Source: Acetatifactor sp. | GTDB taxonomy: Bacteria > Bacillota > Clostridia > Lachnospirales > Lachnospiraceae | Direction of reading: 5' to 3' | Length of the DNA stretch: 41,204 bases | NCBI GenBank assembly: GCA_029055435.1 | Contig: JAIDDH010000109.1 | Span: 1-41,204 of the forward strand | Part shown: one piece after another, positions 7,296 through 14,052 of the stretch | Layout of the letters: the number at the start of each line of letters is the position of its first letter | Numbering within the stretch: position 1 is the stretch's first letter | The notes under the pieces: generated by a model | Seen by the model: only the letters and a program-made list of their open reading frames with translations | Database searches by the model: none | Told to the model about the DNA's origin: nothing | Translations under genes and position numbers: made by a program

Positions 7296-7424
7296 TCAAT
7301 GTCTTTTTCTGTTTTCAATTAATGCGATTGCTTGCTAGGGCATTTCTATTTGTTTCGCTAACTCTCTTTGTGACATATTATTTTTTGTTCTAAAATATTT
7401 GATAACTTCATAAGTAGATTTCAT
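7296..7424 (-). pseudogene. Decayed XRE-type helix-turn-helix gene
   Basis: Read on the minus strand from the ATG at 7424, the sequence encodes MKSTYEVIKYF then RTKNNMSQRELAKQIEMP, a stop (7335-7337), QAIALIENRKRH and a second stop (7296-7298). Ignoring the first stop, this is the core of an XRE/Cro helix-turn-helix: MSQRELAKQI is helix 2 and QAIALIENRKR is the recognition helix and its end. Two in-frame stops and the short length mark it as a relic, perhaps of the element's former repressor. Confidence 0.65.
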
Positions 7425-7487
7425 TTTAAATTTAGATAGGAAAGTGGTACAACCGGGGAAGCATAGAATCTACAAGGAGGTGCGGAG

Positions 7488-7649
7488 ATGGAGCCTGTTA
7501 AAAATCAGATAGGAAACGATGACATGGTAGTAACACCGGAGCGGGCACTTAAAATCAAGCAGGCCCTGATCCGGCAGTATGAGGACCAGTTTGGGGTAAA
7601 AGTGATTAGCTGGACAGAGACCCCTAAATCGGAGACTGCGCCGGTATAG
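7488..7649 (+). CDS. Small hypothetical protein (53 aa) of the element
   Basis: The ATG at 7488 is preceded by a near-ideal AAGGAGG site (7474-7480, spacing 7). The frame encodes 53 residues, including VVTPERALKIKQALIRQYED and then FGVKVISW, ending at TAG 7647-7649. Charged and amphipathic, it probably folds as a helix followed by a strand. I do not recognise the family. It lies between the HTH relic and attR and reads opposite to the other cargo genes. An 11-codon frame (7671-7706) follows and ends quickly, which suggests that a downstream gene has been deleted. Confidence 0.6.
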   Translation: MEPVKNQIGNDDMVVTPERALKIKQALIRQYEDQFGVKVISWTETPKSETAPV

Positions 7650-7782
7650 ACCGGTCAGAAAGGACAAGCCATGGCTGATAATATTTATGGTTGCAGTTTT
7701 GTATGAGAAATATATTGTATTTGATGAAGATTTATATGACCATTCTGCAGATCGAAATACATTTGGCAGGCTTACATATGGC

Positions 7783-7825
7783 GGTGTAGTAACATGCAAC
7801 TATCTGTTGAATTTGAGCCGCATGC
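7783..7825. other. attR junction of the serine-recombinase element
   Basis: The element arm GGTGTAGTAACA (7783-7794) is followed by 11 bp, the putative crossover GT (7806-7807), the shared TGAATTT and then host sequence (GAGCCGCAT). It mirrors attL. Confidence 0.8.
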
Positions 7826-8240
7826 CACTCTGTTGGAGCAAAAGGGCGACGGCTATGTGGTGGCTTCTCTGGGCGAGGATTCAGGGTATGTCCCTTACAC
7901 CTCCTTTTCTGCTAAGAAAAGTTATATTGAGAATAATCCGAAGACAATCCAGGCGTTTACTGATGCGCTCCAGAAAGGAATGGATTACGTCAATGAGCAT
8001 ACGCCGGAGGAAATTGCAAAGGTCATTGCTCCGCAGTTTGAGGAGACAGATTTGGAAACGCTCACCAAGATCGTGGAGCGCTATCATGCTCAGGACACAT
8101 GGAAGAGCGATTTGATTTTTGCGGAGGAGAGTTTTGACCTGCTGCAGAATATTCTGATCGAGTTCAAGGTTTTAGGGGAGAAGGTGCCCTATGCGGATTT
8201 GGTGAACACCGAGTTTGCGACAAAAGCGGCACAGAAGTAG
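7806..8240 (+). pseudogene. ABC transporter substrate-binding lipoprotein, 3' part
   Basis: These 144 codons continue the protein interrupted at 3604. The frame begins with the repeated codons GTT GAA TTT and goes on with EPHATLLEQKGDGYVVASLG, the second lobe of an NMT1/THI5-like binding protein, to a TAG at 8238-8240. An ATG at 7794 opens the same frame but has no ribosome binding site and supplies no signal peptide, so a product made here would be non-functional. Joining codon 196 of the 5' part to this part gives an uninterrupted protein of about 337 aa, the normal family length. Confidence 0.9.
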
Positions 8241-8252
8241 GCGCGCTGTTCA

Positions 8253-8783
8253 TTATTTCATCTGTATATTTTTGATAGCCCAAAGCTGCAGAGCTTTTGC
8301 ATTGGTGCTGATTTTTTCCAGAGAGTCCAGAATTTTGTGAAAGGCGGGCTGTTCGCTCTCGTCGATGACGCCGTCCTCGGAGATTGCGATGAGAGAGGCG
8401 CGCAGGGAGTCGATATCCTTTAATGAGCCCAGAACCTTTAGCGCAAGGCGGTCGAAACCGTCGATGGTGACCTCAGGAACACTGTCACGGCCAATGGGGC
8501 ATTCTCTGGCACAGTAGGCGTTGCAGAGTTCGGGGGTGTTGTAGACCTCCGCCATGGTCTTCACCTCCTCGGGATAGGGGGAGATGGTGTCCAGTTCGAT
8601 GCGGGCCAGTCTGGTGCGGTCAATGCCGAGAAGCTCTGCGGCTTTTTCACGGCTGCTCAGAGCGGCGCGGACTTTCTCGGGGAGGGGTGAAGCGTCGCCA
8701 TTTTCCAGGGCAACGCCCTCTGCGGCCTCGCAACGTGCGAGATAATACATGTTATCCACTGCTTTTGTAGCTTTTTTTCCCAT
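8253..8783 (-). CDS. Helix-turn-helix (XRE-like) regulator
   Basis: This 176-aa protein has a central helix-turn-helix (about residues 43-80: SSREKAAELLGIDRTRLARI followed by ELDTISPYPEEVKTMAEVYN). Its layout is XRE-like, with the recognition helix around RTRLARIE. A cysteine-containing segment CNAYCARECPIG follows directly and could bind a metal or sense redox state. The C-terminal 75 residues are helical (DSLRASLIAI, a DGVIDESEQ acidic loop, then two amphipathic helices). It converges with the interrupted transporter gene and is divergent from the SPFH gene. A palindrome overlapping its predicted transcription start suggests autoregulation. Confidence 0.75.
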   Translation of the reverse strand: MGKKATKAVDNMYYLARCEAAEGVALENGDASPLPEKVRAALSSREKAAELLGIDRTRLARIELDTISPYPEEVKTMAEVYNTPELCNAYCARECPIGRDSVPEVTIDGFDRLALKVLGSLKDIDSLRASLIAISEDGVIDESEQPAFHKILDSLEKISTNAKALQLWAIKNIQMK

Positions 8784-8816
8784 GGCAAATCGTGTCCTTT
8801 ATGTTATGCTTTTGAT

Positions 8817-8833
8817 ATGAAAGTCAGTTTCAT
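8817..8833. promoter_or_regulatory. Operator-like palindrome ATGAAA-N5-TTTCAT
   Basis: A perfect dyad ATGAAAGTCAGTTTCAT lies over the predicted transcription start of the minus-strand HTH gene. It is a candidate autoregulatory site. Confidence 0.5.
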
Positions 8834-8838
8834 TTTTC

Positions 8839-8867
8839 AGTTTAGTTGAATTTTGAGGATTTGTAAA
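8839..8867 (-). promoter_or_regulatory. Promoter of the HTH regulator gene
   Basis: On the minus strand TTTACA and TAAACT are separated by 17 bp. The predicted start is near 8832. Confidence 0.5.
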
Positions 8868-8884
8868 GAATATTGTGAAAACAG

Positions 8885-8913
8885 TTGAGAGAATCCCTGA
8901 AATTTGCTAAAAT
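8885..8913 (+). promoter_or_regulatory. Promoter of the SPFH gene
   Basis: TTGAGA and TAAAAT are separated by 17 bp, about 58 bases before the ATG at 8971. It is divergent from the HTH gene promoter. Confidence 0.6.
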
Positions 8914-8970
8914 GGAATGGAAGTTGAGTTTCGGGCAAATATAATGTGAATATGATGGAGGATAGCGGAC

Positions 8971-10329
8971 ATGGGATTGATTAAAGCAGCAAAGGATGTC
9001 GTGAGCAGTATGCTGGCGGATCAGTGGCAGGAGTATTTTTACTGTGATTCTCTCTCCGATGAGGTATTGATGGTAAAGGGGCAGAAGCGCACGAACGGCA
9101 ATAACAAAGGAGTGGACAATATTATCTCCAATGGCTCTATCATCGCCGTGAATGAGGGGCAGTGTATGATTATCGTGGATCAGGGCGGTATCGTGGAGTT
9201 CTGCGCGGATCCGGGTGAATTTATCTTTGATACTTCCACAGAGCCCAGTATCTTCGCCGGTAATCTGGGCGTCACCGTGACGAATACCTTCAAGACTATG
9301 GTGAGACGTTTTGCCGGTGCGGGAGATCCCATGAAGGATCAGCGGGTTTACTTCTTTAATATTAAGGAGATCAAGGGAAATCTCTACGGGACGGCTACGC
9401 CGATTCCTTTCCGTGTGGTGGACAATAAGATCGGTTTGGATATTGACACAGTGCTTCGCTGTAACGGCGAGTATACTTATAAGCTGGTAGACCCTCTGCT
9501 GTTTTATAAAAATATAGCGGGTAATAAAAAGGATAATTTCCCGCGCTCTGAGCTCACAAGCATCATGAAGTCCGAGATGCTCACAGCGCTGCAGCCCGCG
9601 CTGGCAAAGGTCAGCGCCATCGGCGTGCGCCCCAGCGAGATTCCCGGCCATATCACAGAGCTGGTGGATTTCCTGAACGAGGAGCTGTCTGAAAAGTGGA
9701 CGCAGCTTCGCGGTATTCAGGTGGTGAGTATGACCATGAATCCGCCTTCTATCCCCGAGGAAGACCGGAAGATGATCAACGACTTGCAGAAGACAGCGGT
9801 TTTGACCAATCCCGGTATGGCAGCGGCAACGCTGACTGCTGCACAGGCGGAGGCGATGAAAGCCGCAGCCTCTAATGAGTCCACCGGTCCCATGATGGCC
9901 TTTGCGGGTATGAATATGGCAAATATGGTGGGCGGCATGGATGCAAATGCTTTGTATCAGATGAATGCTCAGAATCAGATGAATATGCAGAATCAGATGA
10001 ACGGTCAACCGGCAGGAGGTAATACCGGAATGCGGCCTCCTCAAATGCAGCCCCCTGTGCTGGGATGGGAATGCAGCTGCGGTAAGACGGATAACCGCGG
10101 GAAGTTCTGCGCGGAGTGCGGACAGCCCAAGCCTGCGACCGCAGGGTGGACCTGCAGCTGTGGTGCGGTAAATCAGGGTAAGTTCTGTTCGGAGTGCGGA
10201 GCGAAAAAGCCTGAGGGTGCGCCGATGTATAAATGTGATAAATGTGGGTGGGAGCCGGAGGATCCGACGAATCCGCCCAAGTTCTGTCCGGAGTGCGGAG
10301 ATATTTTTGACGAGAACGACAGAAAATAG
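8971..10329 (+). CDS. SPFH-domain protein with C-terminal zinc ribbons (YdjI-like)
   Basis: This 452-aa protein combines an SPFH/band-7 type domain of the YdjI/virion-core-like group (about residues 1-270) with a Met/Asn/Gln-rich linker (about 325-350). Three zinc ribbons end it: CSCG-x9-CAECG, CSCG-x7-CSECG and CDKCG-x13-CPECG (about 367-445). SPFH proteins form oligomeric scaffolds at membranes. YdjI of Bacillus works beside membrane-stress proteins in the ydjFGHI operon, so a role in membrane-stress response is plausible. The start has a GGAGG site (8957-8961). A membrane zinc-ribbon gene follows 135 bp downstream. Confidence 0.87.
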   Translation: MGLIKAAKDVVSSMLADQWQEYFYCDSLSDEVLMVKGQKRTNGNNKGVDNIISNGSIIAVNEGQCMIIVDQGGIVEFCADPGEFIFDTSTEPSIFAGNLGVTVTNTFKTMVRRFAGAGDPMKDQRVYFFNIKEIKGNLYGTATPIPFRVVDNKIGLDIDTVLRCNGEYTYKLVDPLLFYKNIAGNKKDNFPRSELTSIMKSEMLTALQPALAKVSAIGVRPSEIPGHITELVDFLNEELSEKWTQLRGIQVVSMTMNPPSIPEEDRKMINDLQKTAVLTNPGMAAATLTAAQAEAMKAAASNESTGPMMAFAGMNMANMVGGMDANALYQMNAQNQMNMQNQMNGQPAGGNTGMRPPQMQPPVLGWECSCGKTDNRGKFCAECGQPKPATAGWTCSCGAVNQGKFCSECGAKKPEGAPMYKCDKCGWEPEDPTNPPKFCPECGDIFDENDRK

Positions 10330-10352
10330 AACTGGCTGTCTGAATTTGTGGC

Positions 10353-10378
10353 GGCAGGCGGAGGATTCTCCGCCTGCC
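10353..10378 (+). terminator. GC-rich hairpin after the SPFH gene
   Basis: A perfect 11-bp stem GGCAGGCGGAG / CTCCGCCTGCC has a GATT loop. No strong T run follows, so it may be a partial terminator or an mRNA-stabilising hairpin. Confidence 0.6.
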
Positions 10379-10400
10379 CGATTTGAAGTTGTAAAGAAAT

Positions 10401-10430
10401 TTGTGTTTGTGTATTGTGTGACGGGATAAT
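10401..10430 (+). promoter_or_regulatory. Possible promoter of the membrane zinc-ribbon gene
   Basis: TTGTGT and GATAAT are separated by 18 bp, 35 bases before the GTG start at 10465. Confidence 0.4.
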
Positions 10431-10464
10431 TGGATAAGATGACAGGAAGGAATGGTAAACTCAG

Positions 10465-11238
10465 GTGAATGCGGGTGTGATTGGGATTATCGTTATTCTA
10501 TGCCTTGTGTTGGCGCTGGTGCTGACGGTGGGAATCGGCATTTATGTGATTTACAGGAAAATGCATAATACAGTGACTTCTTATTCGCGGCTGATATTCG
10601 GCACGGACGATCCGGTGGCGGGACTCAAAAAAGTGGAGATGGAGAATGCCGGAACACCGAAGTCGGTAGCCTCTGCCACGGGCCTTTATCTGCCGCAGAT
10701 CATGCGGGATTTTCCGGAATTCCATTACGATGAGATGAAGACCAGAGCGGAGAATGTGCTGACCTCTTATCTGCGTGGAATCGACGGGAACAATGCAGCA
10801 TTGCTGACAGAAGGGATGGAGGAGCTGAAGGAGAATCTGCGCATGCGGATTCAGATGCTTCAGAGCAAGAGCTGCAGGGAGTATTTTCAGAAGATCCATA
10901 TACATAAAACAGAAATCAATCAATATCGGAAACAAAAGGGGCGCTGCAGCGTAGTGCTGCAGTCTGCCGTGGAATATATTCATTATGTCGAGCAGAGTGG
11001 GAAAGTGGTGTCAGGCCGAAAGGATATGAAGGAGCAGGCCAGATACAATGTGGAGCTGGTCTATATTCAGGATCGGGATACAGTGGAGAATCTGGGGGAT
11101 TCCGGTCTGGGTTTAAATTGTCCGAACTGCGGCGCTCCGCTGCCGGGTCTTGGGGCAAAGACCTGTATCTATTGCGACACGCCAATAGTGGAGTTTAATA
11201 TCCGTATCTGGAATTTCGGTGCGGTGAAGGAAGTATGA
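10465..11238 (+). CDS. Membrane-anchored zinc-ribbon protein of unknown function
   Basis: This 257-aa protein starts with one transmembrane helix (about residues 6-30). A soluble domain (about 75-215) has an alternating helix/strand pattern ending in RYNVELVYIQDRD, which recalls the Tim44-like domain of zinc-ribbon membrane proteins. A C-terminal zinc ribbon, CPNCG-x11-CIYCD, follows (about 222-240). The start is GTG at 10465 with GGAAGG 14 bases upstream, which is a weak fit, but later starts would lose the membrane helix. The zinc ribbon and position after the SPFH gene suggest that both act in the same membrane process. The specific role is unknown. Confidence 0.72.
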   Translation: MNAGVIGIIVILCLVLALVLTVGIGIYVIYRKMHNTVTSYSRLIFGTDDPVAGLKKVEMENAGTPKSVASATGLYLPQIMRDFPEFHYDEMKTRAENVLTSYLRGIDGNNAALLTEGMEELKENLRMRIQMLQSKSCREYFQKIHIHKTEINQYRKQKGRCSVVLQSAVEYIHYVEQSGKVVSGRKDMKEQARYNVELVYIQDRDTVENLGDSGLGLNCPNCGAPLPGLGAKTCIYCDTPIVEFNIRIWNFGAVKEV

Positions 11239-11250
11239 CAGAGGTGTAAT

Positions 11251-14052
11251 ATGGTTGGGGACGACAGGAAGTTGACTGTACAACTAAACGGAGGCGAAGG
11301 GCGGCAGAACAGTCTGGATCTGGACAATCTGTTAGCCAATGCGGAGATAGGCGCGCTCTATCTGGACGGCAATATGCGGGTGCGTCGGGTGACGCAATTA
11401 ATGTGCGAGCACACGCAGCTTTCGATGCAGGATGTTGGGAAAAAGCTGGATGAGATATCCTTTTTGGCAGAATATGATGACTGGAGAGAGGATGTGGAGC
11501 GTTGTGTTTCCCAGAATATAGAACTGGAGAGGGAGATTGTGCATGAGGGAGTGGTCATCCTGTTTCGCATCTGTCCCTACCGTGATGCAAAGGGCCAGGC
11601 GGAGGGCGCGATCATCATTCTCTTTGATATCACCAGCCGCCGTCGGAGAGAGGAGGAGCTCAGAGAGCGCTCATATAAGGACTCCATGACAGGGCTGCTC
11701 AATCACACTGCCGTGCAGACGCGTGTAGAGGAGCGGCTGTCCGGGCTTAAAGCAGGGCAGGAGGCATATCTGATTATTTTTGATATAGACAATTTTAAAC
11801 AGATTAATGATGTCAACGGACATTTCTTCGGGGATGCGGTGATCCGTTCCTTTGCGGAAGAATTGGAGCGTCAGCTGCCCGATGCGGTGAAGGGGCGTTT
11901 CGGCGGCGACGAGTTTCTGGCCTATGTGGAAAATATGGACAGGAAGGAACTGGAGCAGCGTCTGAATGCCATCAATCATTTTATGTCGGATCGTTTCGAT
12001 GATGACAAGATGAGGCAGACAATCTCCTGCAGCATCGGCGCGGCGTTGATCGGGCAGGGGCGCAATGACTATACCGTGGCGTTTCAGTGGGCTGACTGTG
12101 CGCTCTATAAGGTAAAGAATGGACATAAGGGGCACTTCCGCATTCTGAAAGTGCCCGAGGACGGAAGTCTTCCTCAGACCGGGTATCTGCCCCGAGATGG
12201 AGAAGAAGAGGATTTTGTAGATGAGGAGACCACGCTGGTCCGCACGGAGGAGGAGCTTGTGCTGTTCTGTATGGAGCTTCTGGAAAATGTGCCGGATATC
12301 ACAGCCGCGCTCAAAATGATCAGCGAGCGGACCTGCAGGTTTTATGATCTGGATGATATGGTGTGTGTGGAGCATGCCGGCGCTGCCAACCACATTCTCT
12401 ATCAGTGGAGTCAGATAGATAAGACCGAGTTTACCCAGAGGATGCATGAGGAGGGGGTCTATGAGTGGGGACATCTGAGCCGTCTTACAGACCCGGACGG
12501 GTGCATTGCCTATCGTGCAAAGACGATGAAGGGTCTGGAGATGGAACAGGCGAAAACCGCCTTTATAGTGCTTTCTACCTCCGTGCGGGATTACAGCGGC
12601 AGTATTGTGTTTTCAGACCGACGCAAGGAGCGGGACTGGGTGCGGATGAAGAGCACTCTGGTGCGGATTGCCAATCAGATTTTCTACAGGCGGCGCATGC
12701 TACAGCGTGAGGCCGAGAGACGGCGCACCATGGATTTACAGCTAAACTATGACAGGCTGACGGGCCTTCCGGTGTATCATCGCTTTATTGCCAGTGCCAA
12801 CGATTACATGGAGCATTATGGAAACGGAGAGCTTTGCTGTATATCCACGGACTTTTCCGGTTTCCAGTACTATAACGACATATACGGTTATGAGATGGGA
12901 GACGATATACTGAAGCGGTTTGCGGATGCTCTGACTGTGCAGTATGGCGACTGCGGGCTTTTTACCCGGGTGAGCTCCGATCATTTTGTGGGACTTGTCA
13001 GAGGAATGACTCTGGAGGAGGCGCAGGCAGGCTACCGGGAGTTTACCGCTTCCTTCGCGGAGGTGTGTAACAGGGAATATCCTCTGACCAATCTGGCGCT
13101 GGCATCCGGCATTTATGAAGTGCAGAAGGAAGACGTGAGTGTGAGCGTGATGGTAGATAATGCCAATGCCGCGCGCAAGAAGTGTAAAGAGCAGAAGGTG
13201 GAGACCATGGTGAAGGTCTACACGGAGAGTCTCAGGCAGGAGCAGGAGCGGGTAAAAAATATCAATTCCAATATTCTGAAGGGACTCAAGAACGGAGAGT
13301 TCTACGCTTATCTGCAGCCCAAGGTAAGCCTGAAGACCAATAAAATAGAGGGCGCGGAGGCGTTGGTGCGGTGGATCCGACCGGACGGCACCCGGGTGAT
13401 GCCGGAGGAGTTTATCGGTATTGCGGAGAAGAACGGCTATATCACAAAAATAGATTTTGTCGTGCTGGATCAGGTGCTCGAGTATCTGGAGGAGGCGATT
13501 GCCGCGGGGGAGGAAGTGGTGCCAATCTCCGTGAATTTCTCCAGAAGAAACAATGAGTTTGAGAATTTTGTGCCCAGCATCCTGAAGCGTCTGGAACAGC
13601 ATCATGTCCCGGGGAATCTCCTGGAGGCGGAGGTGACAGAATCCATATTCATGGCCGATCTGAGCACGGTGGACAACAATCTGAACCGCCTGCGCGGAGA
13701 GGGCGTGGAAGTGTCTGTGGACGATTTTGGGAGCGGTTATTCTTCCCTGAATATGCTGGCAAAGATTTCGGCGGATACTATCAAGCTGGACCGATTGTTT
13801 TTAAATAATGCCAAGCGGGACGAACGGGGATTGACAGTGATACAGTATCTCACTAAGATGTTAAAGCGACTGGGCTTTACTGTGCTGGCCGAGGGCGTGG
13901 AGACGGAAGAACAATTGGACTGGATGAAGATGGCAGACTGTGATCTGGTGCAGGGCTTTTATTACGCAAAGCCTATGAGTATCGCGGATTTCAGGGCATT
14001 TCTGGCAGATTTTAATTCCGGGGTACGGCATGAGGAGAAGGAGTTTGTATGA
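11251..14052 (+). CDS. PAS-GGDEF-GGDEF*-EAL cyclic di-GMP signalling protein
   Basis: This 933-aa soluble protein should act on cyclic di-GMP. An N-terminal PAS sensor (about residues 25-135) leads into a diguanylate cyclase domain with DIDNFKQIND and an intact GGDEF active site (218-222). A middle region (about 325-490) looks GAF-like. The second GGDEF-type domain (about 495-650) has SSDHF in place of GGDEF and is probably catalytically dead. The C-terminal EAL phosphodiesterase domain (about 670-915) keeps GAEALVRW, DDFGSGYSSL and AEGVE. No membrane segments are seen. The gene overlaps pcrA by 4 bp (ATGA). Confidence 0.92.
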   Translation: MVGDDRKLTVQLNGGEGRQNSLDLDNLLANAEIGALYLDGNMRVRRVTQLMCEHTQLSMQDVGKKLDEISFLAEYDDWREDVERCVSQNIELEREIVHEGVVILFRICPYRDAKGQAEGAIIILFDITSRRRREEELRERSYKDSMTGLLNHTAVQTRVEERLSGLKAGQEAYLIIFDIDNFKQINDVNGHFFGDAVIRSFAEELERQLPDAVKGRFGGDEFLAYVENMDRKELEQRLNAINHFMSDRFDDDKMRQTISCSIGAALIGQGRNDYTVAFQWADCALYKVKNGHKGHFRILKVPEDGSLPQTGYLPRDGEEEDFVDEETTLVRTEEELVLFCMELLENVPDITAALKMISERTCRFYDLDDMVCVEHAGAANHILYQWSQIDKTEFTQRMHEEGVYEWGHLSRLTDPDGCIAYRAKTMKGLEMEQAKTAFIVLSTSVRDYSGSIVFSDRRKERDWVRMKSTLVRIANQIFYRRRMLQREAERRRTMDLQLNYDRLTGLPVYHRFIASANDYMEHYGNGELCCISTDFSGFQYYNDIYGYEMGDDILKRFADALTVQYGDCGLFTRVSSDHFVGLVRGMTLEEAQAGYREFTASFAEVCNREYPLTNLALASGIYEVQKEDVSVSVMVDNANAARKKCKEQKVETMVKVYTESLRQEQERVKNINSNILKGLKNGEFYAYLQPKVSLKTNKIEGAEALVRWIRPDGTRVMPEEFIGIAEKNGYITKIDFVVLDQVLEYLEEAIAAGEEVVPISVNFSRRNNEFENFVPSILKRLEQHHVPGNLLEAEVTESIFMADLSTVDNNLNRLRGEGVEVSVDDFGSGYSSLNMLAKISADTIKLDRLFLNNAKRDERGLTVIQYLTKMLKRLGFTVLAEGVETEEQLDWMKMADCDLVQGFYYAKPMSIADFRAFLADFNSGVRHEEKEFV

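Larger units (their letters stand above)
3596..7805. mobile_element. Serine-recombinase integrative element inserted in a substrate-binding protein gene
   Basis: The element is bounded by the shared sequence GTTGAATTT (3596-3604 and 7806-7814), giving a unit of 4,210 bp. It carries a large serine recombinase next to the left junction, two minus-strand lipoprotein genes, a decayed HTH gene and a 53-codon gene. Inside each end lies an inverted 12-mer, TGTTACTACACC (3609-3620) and GGTGTAGTAACA (7783-7794). Each sits exactly 11 bp from the GT that starts the shared sequence. No conjugation, replication or phage genes are visible, so it is a minimal or decayed element. Its lipoprotein genes are visibly more A+T-rich than the flanks. 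Confidence 0.9.

Noticed and set aside
7687..8115. 142-codon plus-strand frame across attR
   Set aside because: It runs in a different frame from the substrate-binding protein, crosses the junction and matches nothing.
3622..8240. Integrative conjugative element or prophage
   Set aside because: No relaxase, type IV secretion, replication or structural genes are present; only a recombinase, lipoproteins and relics are seen.
8842..10044. 400-codon minus-strand frame over the SPFH gene
   Set aside because: It has His/Ile/Leu-rich composition typical of antisense frames, and the plus strand carries the recognised SPFH and zinc-ribbon motifs.
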